NCBI GenBank assembly: GCA_964017045.1
Contig: OZ024811.1
Location: forward strand, 11,933,818-11,997,817
Direction: 5' to 3'
DNA: 64,000 nucleotides
From: Omphiscola glabra
Taxonomy: Eukaryota > Mollusca > Gastropoda > Lymnaeidae
Positions 45,301 to 54,419 of this stretch are shown here, piece by piece. Position numbers and translations under genes: made by a program. The notes beneath the pieces are model-generated. The model saw nothing but the letters and a program-made list of their open reading frames with translations, was not told the origin of the DNA and ran no database searches. Positions within the stretch are counted from its first letter, which is position 1; every line of letters starts with the position of its first letter.

Positions 45301-46760
45301 TTCAGAGATGGAAAACCCAAGCCGACTAATAGATTTGAGTGCAAAATAAAAAAATTAGTTATAAAGTGTTTAAAAAGGAGATACATTTTCCGCCTTTATT
45401 CTGTGGGGGAGAAATCTTTTCCTTACATAATTTGGATTGCTATCTCTAACTAATCGCTTAGGACCCTGTGTAAACCTATGTAACACTCGCGCAGCTATTA
45501 CCAGCTCACCATCAAGGTAATCGATTCTCGTGAACATCATCAGTTGAATCAATCCACTGGCTTGAACCACCACCGTCCGATTGGACTGCCCGGATCCGAC
45601 AAACGCCAGCAGTGGTTTCAGCTGGATGGTCACTTCACTTCCGGGTTGGACGGTGACCTTGAACCTGTCCGAAAACGGGTGGAACACGGAAACGCTGGCG
45701 GAGATATTGGAGGACTCCGTGGTTGTCATGGAGACGAAAATGTTCAATGTGGATTTTGTATGGATGAGAGTGTCTTCAGTGGTATGTGGGACCACGAGAT
45801 GATAAGCATAAGGAAAGATGCTGTCATTTGGTTCAGTTGTTGGCGGGCCGATTGAGCTAGTGATAGTTGGCGGGCCGATTGAGCTAGTGATAGTTGGCGG
45901 GCCGGTTGAGCTAGTGATAGTTAGTGGGGTTTTTGTGGTCGTGTCAATGACATTTGGAAATGTGTTTGTTGTCAGCGAGCTGTTTGTAGTGGTGTAAGTG
46001 TTAGATTGAGGGCTCGTCGGGCTAGTGGTAGCTGGTGGGGGGTTCAAGGGGGTATTAGTTGAAATTTGTGGTCCATTTGGGGTCGCGTTAGTGAAAGTTG
46101 GCGGATCATTTGTGGTCTCGTCGGTGTTAGTTGGCTTACCGTTTGAGGTCGTGTTAGTGACAGTTGGTGATGGGCCGTTTTTGATGGTGTTAGAGATATT
46201 CTGTGGGTCGTTTGTTGTCGTGTTAGTGATAGTTAATGGTGGGCCGTTTGTGGGGCTGTTATATATATTTAGGGGGCTGTTTGTGGTAGTGATAGTTGAT
46301 GGGGCGTTTGTAGTCGTGTTAGTGGTAGCTGGTTGGCCGTTTGTGGTCGTGTTAGTGGTAGCTGGTTGGCCGTTTGTGGTCGTGTTAGTGGTAGCTGGTT
46401 GGCCGTTTGTGGTCGTGTCAGTAATACTTGGTGGGCCATCTGTGCTAGTGGCGGATGTTAGCCCATCTGTGCTAGTGTTGGTTGGTGGGCTGTCTGTGCT
46501 AGTGGTGGTTGGTGGGCTGGCAGACACGGTGCTGTCCTGGAAAGTTAATGAATCAGTCGACACTCTTAGCGCACTCGGTGTCACTGCGGTAGTCGTGCTG
46601 GCAGACATGGTACTGTCTACCGCGGTCGTTGTGGTGGCAGACATGGTGCTGTCGAAAGCTGGTGCGGATGTGGATGACGGATAAGATGACGTCACGGAGG
46701 ACGGCCAATTAAAGCTCCATGTCGGGAACTGTGGAGCTGTATACGTCCATGTGGTCACGT
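32865..46760 (-). CDS. Membrane-anchored mucin-like protein with IgGFc-binding-like domain, eight exons, 5' end not found
   Basis: Exons, in transcript order: 45510-46760, 42535-42715, 40455-40641, 38618-38762, 36985-37211, 35041-35138, 34558-34672, 32865-33389. Phases run 1/1/2/0/1/0/2/0 without conflict and give about 908 codons to a stop. Residues 1 to about 300 are Thr/Ser/Asn/Pro-rich with short repeats, expected to be heavily O- and N-glycosylated. Residues from about 310 to 735 resemble the IgGFc-binding (FCGBP N-terminal) domain found in many invertebrate secreted and surface proteins, including FHPFSDRFKVTVQPGSEVTI, DVLFLGSEGDLTGSKVTALK and PVAIFIG. A second Ser/Thr-rich stalk precedes a helix and one membrane span at about 870-890, with a short HRH tail. 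The likely role is a cell-surface or mucus barrier protein (inference). The signal peptide exon lies upstream and is unidentified. Introns contain a solo LTR, MITEs and minisatellites. The middle five exons are duplicated in inverted orientation at 58-64 kb. Confidence 0.8.
33640..34240. repeat. Possible dispersed transposon remnant in the last intron
   Basis: The block around GTGCAGTTTTGAAGGCTG, GGATGTGTAGTGGAAGAGAA and GGGGACAGAAGGAATACG has the look of a known invertebrate interspersed repeat, and a (TAG)n-like tract sits at 33675-33700. I cannot assign termini or class. The small plus frames (33963-34215) are not considered genes. Confidence 0.35.
34558..34672 (-). CDS. Mucin/IgGFc gene: exon 7
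   Basis: Acceptor CTTGCAG|GATCGATT at 34672 and donor TCG|GTGAGT at 34558; 115 nt, phase 2 to 0. The frame reads IDFGFHSVRSSSRSYFGAYI then LGV. The aromatic-FGAYxxG pattern is typical of the end of IgGFc-binding-like domains. The other two frames either stop or lack this pattern. Confidence 0.7.
35041..35138 (-). CDS. Mucin/IgGFc gene: exon 6
   Basis: Acceptor CACCTCAATGCCCAG|GGTTAT at 35138 and donor AAAAG|GTAGGC at 35041; 98 nt, phase 0 to 2. It encodes GYQADLLLDGNSFGPDD then VFPGKDYVVIIK. Found by phase and splice signals because it is too short to stand out as an open frame. Confidence 0.7.
35511..36239. mobile_element. Solo LTR, 729 bp, 5-bp target duplication AACTG
   Basis: Begins TGTCACAAATG and ends CTGTGACA (TG...CA with matching ends TGTCACA/TGTGACA). 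It is flanked on both sides by AACTG (35506-35510, 36240-36244). Inside are a TATA-like GTATATAATAG at about 35767 and an AATAAA at about 36031, so the LTR points along the plus strand, opposite to the host gene. No internal retrotransposon body remains, as after LTR-LTR recombination. It sits in the intron between exons 5 and 6 of the mucin gene. The superfamily (Gypsy, BEL or Copia) is undecided. Confidence 0.85.
36245..36984. other. Intron sequence, nothing recognised
   Basis: AT-rich; short open frames only. Confidence 0.5.
36985..37211 (-). CDS. Mucin/IgGFc gene: exon 5
   Basis: Acceptor CCCCTTCCCCTATCAG|GTGAC at 37211 and donor CGGACG|GTAAAT at 36985; 227 nt, phase 1 to 0. It encodes DTCKFGAGLPTHVTADEPVT, GIACITSLVSHDFWRWSYAF and ETVFIDLIVVIRT. 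A partial copy starts at 63928 with the acceptor AG changed to AT. Confidence 0.8.
37345..37445. repeat. Microsatellite, ACACACA-rich
   Basis: CACACA and CACATAGGTC words; the inverted counterpart is the GT tract at 63700-63790. Confidence 0.85.
37954..38141. mobile_element. hAT-type MITE, 188 bp, perfect 8-bp target duplication
   Basis: CAGTCAGTGGCGTAGCGAG to CTCACTACGCCACTG, flanked by GTTCTAAT on both sides (37946-37953, 38142-38149). The other arm (about 63105-63135) has an uninterrupted site reading AGTTATCACAACAATTTG. The insertion is therefore specific to this arm. Confidence 0.9.
38150..38617. other. Intron; shared between arms, probably old repeat
   Basis: The stretch with AGTGGGTAAATTAGCC-type words (complement at 62930-62960) resembles dispersed repeats of gastropods. 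The plus frame 38218-38517 is not conserved in the other arm and is rejected as coding. Confidence 0.4.
38618..38762 (-). CDS. Mucin/IgGFc gene: exon 4 with two overlapping donors
   Basis: Acceptor TAATTTTCAG|AATGATGG at 38762, phase 0. It encodes NDGTVSYEQFLPVFDE and ends VSTGAANNTLYV. The 3' edge is GTAAGTGAGT. Splicing at GTAAGT (exon ending 38622) would leave phase 0 and clash with the next exon; splicing four bases later at GTGAGT (exon ending 38618) leaves phase 1 and joins to SDTCKFG in frame. I chose the second. The inverted copy keeps the same dual site. Confidence 0.7.
39078..39412. mobile_element. 335-bp insertion with 11-bp target duplication, arm-specific
   Basis: GGACACCAAAT occurs immediately before (39067-39077) and after (39413-39423) a GC-rich block. 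The other arm has a single uninterrupted ATTTGGTGTCC (62115-62125). The insert lacks clear terminal inverted repeats and a poly-A tail. An 11-bp duplication suits a retroposed (LINE/SINE) or Mutator-like insertion; I cannot decide. Open frames within it (39121-39339, 39188-39373) are not recognised. Confidence 0.85.
39575..39960. repeat. Minisatellite, 32-bp period (TGTTGTGACAATGTGTCATG)
   Basis: About eleven copies of TGTTGTGACAATGTGTCATG plus AGTGTGTCTCAA. The complementary array is at 61560-61975 with different copy number. Confidence 0.9.
40455..40641 (-). CDS. Mucin/IgGFc gene: IgGFc-like exon 3
   Basis: Acceptor TTTCTTACAG|GTTCTCG at 40641 and donor AAAGAG|GTGAGG at 40455; 187 nt, phase 2 to 0. 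It encodes FSQYATRPLIAFTINGIRIV and the diagnostic-looking GSEGDLTGSKVTALKPVAIF. The copy at 60446-60636 has a 4-nt insertion. Confidence 0.85.
40742..40915. mobile_element. hAT-type MITE shared by both arms
   Basis: CAGTGGCGTAGTTAG to CTATACGCCACTG, flanked by CATCAATG (40734) and CATCGATG (40916). Its counterpart in the right arm is 60181-60345 with CATCGATG and CATTGATG. Presence in both arms dates it before the duplication. Confidence 0.85.
41020..41130. repeat. Short tandem repeat (AACATTGATAGGGCGTATGT), three copies
   Basis: About 26-27 bp units TCAAGCAACATTGATAGGGC; related GATGGGGTGTGTAAC words precede it from 40940. Confidence 0.8.
41270..41540. repeat. Degenerate repeat (GTAATCAGATGGAGATGGAA), about 60-bp units
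   Basis: Five diverged copies containing TAGCTAATGTAAGTAATCAG. The complement is seen at about 59710-59890 in the right arm with fewer copies. Confidence 0.75.
42355..42452. repeat. 30-bp tandem repeat with telomere-like words, three copies
   Basis: Minus-strand unit ATACATTTAGGGTTAAGGTT plus AGGTTTAGCA, immediately after the exon 2 donor region. The right arm has about seven copies (58680-58905). The 30-bp period keeps the frame open, which makes the exon look longer than it is. Confidence 0.85.
42535..42715 (-). CDS. Mucin/IgGFc gene: IgGFc-like exon 2
   Basis: Acceptor CAATCTCAG|GTCAAGG at 42715 and donor TCAAG|GTTGTT at 42535; 181 nt, phase 1 to 2. It encodes YVSPYEMLHTEYLLVTPCQ and CRVFVVSTSNFNSVTIRS. 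The same exon is intact at 58421-58601, and conservation of frame and both splice sites supports the model. Confidence 0.85.
42775..43165. repeat. G-rich minisatellite (GGGAGTGGGAGGGCGTGGGGT)n
   Basis: About 18-21 bp purine-rich units, present in the left arm only; the right arm at 58340-58385 has only a short C-rich remnant. The three Gly/Trp/Val-rich plus frames are artefacts. Confidence 0.9.
43930..44255 (-). mobile_element. tRNA-derived SINE candidate
   Basis: On the minus strand the sequence starting near 44255 reads GGTGCTGGGTGGCCAAGCGG, an A-box-like tRNA head (TGGCCAAGCGG), followed by GTTCAGTCCTC at B-box-like distance. Then comes a body with GGATGGCAGCTCATCTAAGA and GAAGGCAACTCTG. 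No clean tail or target duplication was fixed. Confidence 0.5.
44335..44615. repeat. Minisatellite, 19-bp period (AATCAAATTAAACCCTTGT)
   Basis: About 14 copies; variants CCATTGT and CCCTTCT. Confidence 0.95.
45072..45251. mobile_element. hAT-type MITE (CAGCGTTTCTCAACC termini)
   Basis: CAGCGTTTCTCAACCCGTGG to AAGGTTGAGAACCACTG with GGGTCGC words. Flanking CGCTAGAG and CGCTAAAC match at 6 of 8. Same family as 12408-12582. Confidence 0.8.
45510..46760 (-). CDS. Mucin/IgGFc gene: large Thr/Ser-rich exon and start of IgGFc-like domain
   Basis: Acceptor TATATCCACAG|ACGTG at 46760 and donor GATG|GTGAGC at 45510; 1,251 nt, phase 1 to 1. The coding is open throughout and contains in-frame minisatellites: an NTTTNGQPATT unit (33 bp) in about four copies near 46310-46420, and a GPPTITSSI unit (27 bp) in three copies near 45848-45925. 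Many NxS/T sequons occur. The last 110 residues lose the low complexity and enter the IgGFc-like fold, ending RIDYLDG. The open frame continues past the donor to 45370, but that tail lacks domain similarity and is taken as intron. Confidence 0.85.
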
Positions 46761-46794
46761 CTGTGGATATAGTTGATGTATAGAATAAAGTGAA

Positions 46795-46985
46795 CATGGT
46801 GGATATAAAGAATAAAGTGAAAATAGTGTATGTAGGAATAAATTGAACATAGTGGATGCATATAATAAAATGAGCATAGTGGATGTAAGGAAGAAAGGGA
46901 ACATAGTGGATATACAGAGTAAAGAGAACATAATGGATGAATAGAATACATTAAACGTAGTGGATATATATAATAGTTAACATAT
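46795..46985. repeat. Degenerate minisatellite (GTGGATATAAAGAATAAAGTGAA), 27-30 bp units
   Basis: Six or seven diverged copies immediately upstream (in gene sense) of the mucin exon acceptor; presumably intronic. Confidence 0.8.
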
Positions 46986-46990
46986 GGAAT

Positions 46991-49900
46991 ATCTATATAT
47001 ATAAAAATGAATGTATATCTGTATGTATGTATGTATGTATGTCTGTTTGTCTCGTATGCGCTCCCACACCATTCATGCGATTGCAACAAACCCTTGGTGA
47101 GTTGTTGGCCACCTACCTGGGCATTTAACTGCGTCATTAAAAAACTTTTCAATTATTTCGTTTTCGGCCGTTGGCCCTTCATTCGTTTTTTTTCTAATAA
47201 GAGCTTTGTAAAAAATATTTCCGTCTGCGCTCCTACACCATTCGTCTGAATGCACTAAATCTTTGGTAAAATGCTGCAAGCACGCCCACAAAGGTTTGGA
47301 AATAATTATAACCGTTTTAAAATATTCCGTTTTGAGCCAGGGGCCACGTGTTCGTTTTTTCTTATATGAGCTATATAAATATAGTTTCAAACCGTATGCG
47401 CTCCTACGCCATTCACGCGATTGCGACAAAACATTGGAGAGTTGTATTCCATAAGCTCGCGCATTTTACTGAGTCATTATAACACTTTTAAAATATTTCG
47501 TTTTGGCCGTTGGCCCCAAAATCGTTTTTTTTTTATATGAGCTTTGTAAACTATAGGTTTCGTCTGCGCTCCTACACCATTTATTTGAATACGCTAAAAC
47601 TTTGACGAGATGTTGCGAGCATGCCCACAAAGGTTTCTAACACACATATGCTGGTGAGGGCCTGAGATTACTCTCTTAAGGCCCTGGCTAGTAAATTGGC
47701 AATCAGCTCCATCTGCTGAGCTGTGCCATACAACATTTTCCTCACATAGGGTTCCCCCTCCGCCCTGGCCTCCCCCGGAAGCTCCAGTGAGGGACATTCG
47801 GTCAACAGATGCGCCAGCGTTTCCGGGACCAGGTTGCAATGCCGGCAGGTGGGATCCCGATTGTTGTCTAGACGCCAGAAATACGTGCCTATGGGGCAAT
47901 GCTCGGTGCGCATTTGCGTCACTAAACTCTGCTGCTTTCGGCCTAACCCCCACCATGGGTCTTGTTTGCTAGGAGTTTGCATGTTGGAATAGACGCCTCT
48001 TGCGGTCGTATTGTCCGCCCACTGCCTGTACCACTTTTTCCTAAAATGGTCCGCCAGACAGTTCTTTATTCCCAATCCAGTCATTGGTGTTTCTGGCTGA
48101 GGCTGGGCGGCCCCGGTCTTCGCAAGAGTGTCCGCTTTCTCGTTGCCACTGATGTTGACGTGACCAGGGATCCATTGCACTGTCACCGTGCCTCCTAGTT
48201 TGCCGAGTTTGCATACGTCATCTAAGATGACGTCAACCATGTGTGTGCTACCCTGTCCTTTTCCCAAGATCTCGAGAGCAGATCTTGTCCGAGAACACGA
48301 TCACGTCGAGCCCCGCAAGCTCGTTCTCTCTCAGTGTGTGATACACACTCTCCAGTGCCCTGTGTATAGCCTCAAGCTCCGCATCAAAGTTTGATGCTGT
48401 AGTCCCACAGGGTCCGGAGAGTTCTTGACTTTCTGGCCCCCCGCTGGGTATAGTATGAGCGCACCATACCCAGCAGTGCTTTCTCTCAGATTGGCCGATC
48501 CGTCTGTGAACACTTTCCACAAAGGTTTCTAAATTATTACAACCGTTTTAAATTATTCCGTTTTGAGCCAGGGGCCCCATGTTCGTTTTTTCTTATAGGA
48601 GCAATATAAATATAATTTCAAAACGTATGCGTTCCTACACCATTCATGTGATTGCAAGAAATTTTTTTTGAAAGGTTGTCCATAAAGTCGCGCATGTTAA
48701 TAAGTAACTACAATACTTTTAAAATATTCCGTTTTCAGCTGTTGGCCCCAAATTCTTTTTTTTTTCTTATATGAGCTGTGTACAAAATAATTTCGGTATG
48801 CGCTCCTATACCATTCATCTGAATGCGATAAAACTTTAGTTAGATGTTTCTCCCACGCCCGCAAAGCTTTTTAAATTATTACAACCGTTTAAAATATTAT
48901 TTTTTTTGAGCCAGGGGCCCCATGTTCTATTTTTCCAATATGAGCTATATAAATATAATTTCAAACCGTATGCGCTCCTACACCATTCATGCGATTGCAA
49001 CAAAACTTTGTTGAAAGGTTGTCCATAAGGTCGCGCATGTTAATGAGTAATTACAATACTTTTAAAATATTATATTTTCAGCCGTTGGTCCCAAATTCTT
49101 TTTTTTTTCTTATACGAGCTTTGTACAAAATAATTTCTGTATGCGCTCGAATATCATTTATCTGAATGCGTTAAAACTTTAGTAAAATATTTTACCCACG
49201 TCCGCAAAGCTTTTCAAATTATTACAACCGTTCAAAATATTCTGTTTTGAGCCAGGGGCCCTATGTTCTATTTTTCCTATATGAGCTATACAAATAAAAT
49301 TTCAAACAGAGCTAATGTGTGGATGGATAGATTTTTAATCAAATACAAATAGCGACATTAAATTGTGTGTGTCACATAATAATTAGGTTTCTGAAGTAGT
49401 TACAACACTTTTAAAATAATCCGTTTTTGGCCGTTGGCCCCAAAATCGTTATTTTTCTTATATGAGCTTTGTAAAAAATAATATCCGAATGCACTCCTAT
49501 ACCATTTATCTGAATGCGATACAACTTCAGTAATATGTTTCTCTTTTTTTAATTGTGTGATATAATAAGTAGGTTTCTGATGTAATACAACAATTCTACA
49601 ATATTCCGTTTGTGGCCGGGGGCCTTAATTCGTTTTCCACCCTTATATTATCTATATAATTATCGTATGCATTCCTATACCATTCATCCTATTGCGATAA
49701 AAACTTTGGTGAATTGATATGCGCGCTCCCGCAAATGTTTCTAAATTAGAACAACATTTTACAATATTTCGCATGGGCAGATGTCCTTAAATTCGTTTTG
49801 TTTTCTTTAACAATCTTTATCAAAATAATTTCAATCGGATCTATCAACTCAACCGCCCTTGAACAAATGCCAACGGACATCAATTTGTAGCAAGAGCAGA

Positions 49901-51875
49901 GAAAACATGTTTTTGCATGTTTAGTGTAGAGAGTATTTTTGTTGTTTTTATAAATAATCTTGAATTTTGTGACGTATTTTAGAATCGGATATAGCTTTGT
50001 AAATGTGTTGTGATTTTGAATAGCAATGATGTAGTAATACATCTATTATATAAGAATGATCTATGCTGACCTTAACTCCAAAGAACTGATACGATTTAAA
50101 TACGTTCCCATTTTTTAAAACAATCATAGTTTTCTTCTATTATTTTAAGGAACTCGAATCAATGGTAATGCGAAAAATATATTGTATATTCGCTTTAATT
50201 TTAATAAAATTTTAAGTATTAATAATATAAATTACAAATAAATTTGGAGTAACAACTAATGAACTATTTTAAACACTTTATATGTGGTTGAAAGTTATGA
50301 AAATTAATAAAACAAATTATGATCAAGGAATTACACTGTAATCACATTAATCGGGGAAACCAAAACATCTGTTGATTTTAGTGCATTTTTTAAGTACGTT
50401 CCAAAATTGCGTAATAAAAGTAAAACTAATTTGTTCTAAATAATAACGCAAATGACGTCAGAACTCAAATTGTCTATTTATTCAATGCAAAAATATATCT
50501 GATTTAATAACCGCGCCTAATAAAATTGATAATGTATTTCCCCCTTCCTAAAAGTAAAATTAATAAATATAATAGATTGCTTTTTTAATTGCTACAATTT
50601 AAAAAATGAAATACAATTTTTGCTTTTTACTTTTAACGTTAAATAAATTTTTACTTTTATTCTTTCCAAAAATATACATTTATGAAATTTATAAATAAGA
50701 AAAAAAAAACCTAACCTTTAAATATACTTTTAATACGAAAATGCCGTTTAATGCAATCAGTGCAGCGAAACTACATATCCAAATAGCATCCACTAATGCA
50801 CTTATCACTCATTTAAATAAGAACAAAGCATTTGAAATGCAAAAAAATTGTTTTTGCATAAGTAAGTGGATTACAATCCCGTGGATGATTTTATTAATTT
50901 CTTTAAAACTCTGTTTGGGGGAGGGGGAAGTTGTAATTCAATAGTTTAATTTGCACATGGCAGCACACTATACGTCTCAAAATGAATTTGACAAATAATT
51001 TGCCTTCTTAGGTACATATACATGGGGGTTAGGAAATAGGGTGTGTACAATTTTATATCTTTAAATCCAATGATATTACTGTTGTGAAAAATAGATGCTA
51101 TATTCTCATTTTACGAATTAAGAAAATCAATGACGTTAACACAACGTAAGTACATTTACAAAAGTATATCCATGAATATCAAAACCCGTTCATTTTACAA
51201 AGAATTACCAGTTTTGGACCGGGGCCCTATAGTAGTTTTTCTTTCTAATATGAGCTATTTAAATATAATTACCGTATGAGTTCCTATACTAATCATCTGA
51301 ATGCGATACACTTTCAGTGAGTTGTTGTGTGCAGGCCCGCATTAGGTTTCTAAAGAAGTGCAAATATTTTACAATATTCCGCTTTGGGCCGGGGGCCTTA
51401 AATTCTTTTTTTTTTTATCTTATATGAGCTATGTAAATATAACGTCAAGCAGAGCTATTGCATAAGTGGGACTAATTACATTAAATATAAACTGTGACAT
51501 TTCATTTTGTATATGTGACTTAATAAATAGGTTTCTGGTTTAGTACAAATATTTCACAATATTACTTTTGGGGCCGGGGGCCCAAAATTTGTTTATATGT
51601 AATAAATGAGCCATATAAATATAATTTCAAACATAGCTATTGCATTGGGGGATCAATCGCTATAAGTTTTAGGACTAAATTTGGAAAATCCATGCTTCCC
51701 ACACGGACAGCTGCGTGTGGTCTGCTGACACTTCTTAAAACCTTCTAATTAATTCGAATACGCACCAGACGGTTAAAAAAAGGTGGTTATTAGAAGAACT
51801 TACAAAAAAATTATTAAAACACAGACACTTTATTTCGATGAGGGGCATTGCAAAGCATGCCGGGTACTCGCTAGT
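46991..51875 (+). mobile_element. Helentron-like element, about 4.9 kb with nested LINE
   Basis: Starts ATCTATATATATAAAAATGA followed by a GTATGTATGTATGT run and ends GCATGCCGGGTACTCGCTAG|T, which matches typical Helentron termini. The body is built of roughly 190-bp sub-repeats with GCCGTTGGCCCC or GCCAGGGGCCCC, a T-run, TTATATGAGCT and GCGCTCCTACACCATTCA. This is the same architecture as the 1,348-bp units but with a different sequence family. The middle (49800-51150) is AT-rich unique sequence. No Rep/helicase was recognised. The one coding trace belongs to the nested LINE at 47641-48516. It lies in the intron or flank upstream of the mucin exon. Confidence 0.7.
47641..48516 (-). pseudogene. 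5'-truncated LINE insertion: RNase H domain and zinc-knuckle tail
   Basis: Flanked by a perfect 16-bp duplication CCACAAAGGTTTCTAA (47625-47640, 48517-48532). The minus strand encodes an RNase H domain in pieces: FTDGSA with its first catalytic Asp (about 48505), FDAELEAIHRALE (48350-48390), VIVFSD (about 48290-48310), then after a frame change VQWIPGHVNISGNEKADTLA (48120-48185) and CRHCNLVPETLAHLLTEC (47800-47855), ending ALLARALRE-like before a stop at 47668. RNase H downstream of the reverse transcriptase is typical of I/Nimbus-type non-LTR elements. The insertion begins exactly at the RNase H start, so endonuclease and reverse transcriptase are absent. At least two frame changes leave it dead. 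Confidence 0.85.
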
Positions 51876-52059
51876 ATAGAATAAATCTTAAAGGTTTAAG
51901 AACCATGGAAAAAAGGACATAAACGTAGTTATTTGTGTTATTCTTTGCAATTTTCAAACATTATTATTTATCATTTATTCTCAATTATGACGTTTGTTAT
52001 TTCTGTTTTCGTTTTCATTGAGTATCTCTAAGCTCTTTAATCTTTGTGACTCTTAGCCA

Positions 52060-52130
52060 AATGTATGTAACACAAGTAATCAGATGTAACACAAGTAATC
52101 AGATGTAACACAAGTAATCAGATATATACT
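52060..52130. repeat. Short tandem repeat (AACACAAGTAATCAGATGT), 19 bp
   Basis: Three to four copies. Confidence 0.85.
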
Positions 52131-52516
52131 AGACGTGCTCAGCCATATGGTAACAAAATGTATTCCTTCTAAAAACAAAGTCTATTATGAAAAAAAAATT
52201 AGTGCTCCCGTATGAATAACCTTTTAAGGTTTATATAAAACCCTTTTTAATAACCTGCTAATTTACATGTAAAACCCATCAAATAGCCTGGTATGGTGTA
52301 TGTAAAAACCCATCTGAAAAAAACCTATTATGGTCGTGTGTGTAACGCAAGTACTCCCATTATATTTAATATGTCATCATTGTATGTAACACATTTCCAC
52401 CTTATAATTTCATCTATAACTGTTTGTAACACAGGGGATACCATATAATTTCACTTGCTAACGCTGTATGAAACAAGCGTGCCCTTATACAGGGGCCGTA
52501 GATATGAGCTACGTAC

Positions 52517-52585
52517 CGAAGAAGAAGCCAGTGGTCAAGCCGAAGGAGTTAAAGAGAAACACGGCCAGGCCCATGCTGGACACGA
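52517..52585 (-). CDS. Candidate 69-nt hydrophobic exon, phase 1 to 1
   Basis: A strong polypyrimidine tract and acceptor (TCTCTTCTCTCCATTTAG|TC) and a donor (TTCG|GTACGT) bracket a minus-strand frame reading VSSMGLAVFLFNSFGLTTGF then FFG, a membrane-like helix. Its outgoing phase 1 fits the incoming phase 1 of the mucin exon at 46760, so it could be a signal-peptide or anchor exon of that gene if translation begins at the internal Met. It could equally belong to another gene. The plus strand is open for a 45-codon Lys-rich frame (52504-52641), which I consider a shadow. Confidence 0.35.
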
Positions 52586-52974
52586 CTAAATGGAGAGAAG
52601 AGATACAAAGAAAACAACACAATCTCATTAATAGATTTTAATTTCATGAGTTTTAGCTGTTAAGTTAAGGGCAGCTGTGTCATTAAATAGATGATTTGTT
52701 GAGTGGATATATGGTTAAATATGTCATTCTTAATGTGTTTCTTTGTTTCTGTGTTGCATAAGCACCTTTTTTTGGGGTGGGGGGAGGGTGGGGGCGATTT
52801 GCGGCCATGGTTCACAATTTGTTTTAAATTAATTTCGAACCGCTTTTTATCAAGTGGCTTTTAACATTGAGTGCCTTATATCTATAGGAGGCTGCTGAGG
52901 CCTCGAATTGAATTTCTTGTAAGTTAAACGACCCTTTCTGGGCAGAGTTACCAGTTTCCATCATAGTTTTACAT

Positions 52975-53240
52975 GTTCCGGGCCAGTCGTCAGCCAATCG
53001 CGGCTCGCGGGCCGCATGCGGATCTTTAGCGACATGAGTTCGACTCGGGCAGTCGGCCATAAAACGGTATTGACTCCGAAAAAACTTGGTTCTTGACATG
53101 TTCTTGAAAAGAAATTTGGCCCTCAAAATTTTTTTTACTCGTCCTTCTGCTGATTTTTGGATCTTTTGGCTCAGTTTTCCGACTAGGCCCTGCGTGTCAG
53201 CTGTGGCACGCGTGGAAAAGGTCCGCCACCCGTGTCAAAA
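52975..53240. mobile_element. Possible decayed hAT-like element
   Basis: Words such as CGGCTCGCGGGCCGCATGCG at 53000 and, on the complement, GGTGGCGGACCTTTTCCACG near 53215-53235 resemble hAT non-autonomous elements. Terminal inverted repeats and target duplication are not clear. Confidence 0.4.
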
Positions 53241-53396
53241 CACCCATTGAGGGAGTGGTACAAAAGACTCCTGGGCGTAAATGCCACTAAAAGCAGAATA
53301 TAAATACCAGACAGGGAGACAAATGCAATGTATAGTCGTGTCCTCGAATAAATAACCGAGACGATGTACGGGTGAGACTAACAAACAAGTATCTCT

Positions 53397-54400
53397 TATA
53401 TACTAGCGAGAACCCGGCATGCGTTGCAATGCCACTCAAAGAAAAATCTGTCTATCCGTCTGTCTTTCTTCTTTTTATCTATATCTCTATCTAATAAAAT
53501 CGTAACCCTATCTCTATTTTCAAAATTACATTTTCGCTTGTGTAAAATGATTTGGTTTTGATAATCTTGGGTATCATCATGTACATTTACTTTACATTTT
53601 CTTAACCTCATTGATTTTCTGAAAACATATGTTCATTTGTAAAATGAGAATATAAAATCCAATTTTTTTCACAACTGGCATTTGATTGATGAAATTGTTA
53701 TCCAAGTATAAATGTAAACAACTTTTTTCCTACCCCCGATATATATGTTCCTAAGATGGTTAATTATTTATCAAATTCATTCCGAGGCGTATCTTGTGAA
53801 GAAATTGGGCAAAATGTATCGTATTACTCCCCCACCCCCAACAGAGTTTTAAAAAATTAATAAAAACATCCACTGGATTGTCACCCCCTTGCTTACGCAA
53901 AAAATTTTGTTTTGCATTTCATATGCTTTGTTCTTATATAGATTAGTGATAAATACATTAGTGAACGCTTTTTGGCTATGTAGTTTGCTGCATCAATTGA
54001 ATAAAACGGCATTTTCTAATAAAAATTATTTTTAAATGTTAAGTTTTTACTACTTTATAAATTTCATAAAAAGTTTTTTTGAATGAATAAAAAGTAAAAA
54101 CTTATTAAATGTTAAAAATACAAAGCTAAATTTGTGTTTAATTTTAGCAATTTAAAAAGCAATCAATTCTATTTATTAATTTGACTTTCAAGAAGGTAAA
54201 AATACATCATCAGTTTTGTCACGCTCTTTTATTGCATCGGAGAACTTTTAGCTTTGGCTAAATAGGCAATTCGCGCTATGACGTCATTTGCGTGATTATT
54301 TAGAACACATTAATTCTAATTTTATTTCGCAGTAAAAACAACGAACCAAAAACGCACTCAAAACAGCTTATGTTTGGGTCTTTTCGAAAAAGGAATTCAT
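53397..54400 (-). mobile_element. Helentron-like element in opposite orientation, truncated
   Basis: ATACTAGCGAGAACCCGGCATGC at about 53399 is the reverse complement of the 3' end at 51850-51875. The following AT-rich sequence, including TATGACGTCATTTGCG at about 54275, matches the complement of the 50.3-50.5 kb part of that element (GCAAATGACGTCAGAA). The expected inverted 5' end (a run ending TATATATATAG) is not present. Confidence 0.65.
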
Positions 54401-54419
54401 CTTAGTTTAAGTATGGTGT

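Noticed and set aside
45370..45509. Extension of the mucin exon to its downstream in-frame stop
   Set aside because: The donor GATG|GTGAGC at 45510 gives the phase needed by the next exon; the extension has no domain similarity.
46025..46684. 219-codon Val/Gly-rich plus frame
   Set aside because: Antisense shadow of the Thr/Ser-rich mucin exon, which has splice sites and domain continuity on the minus strand.
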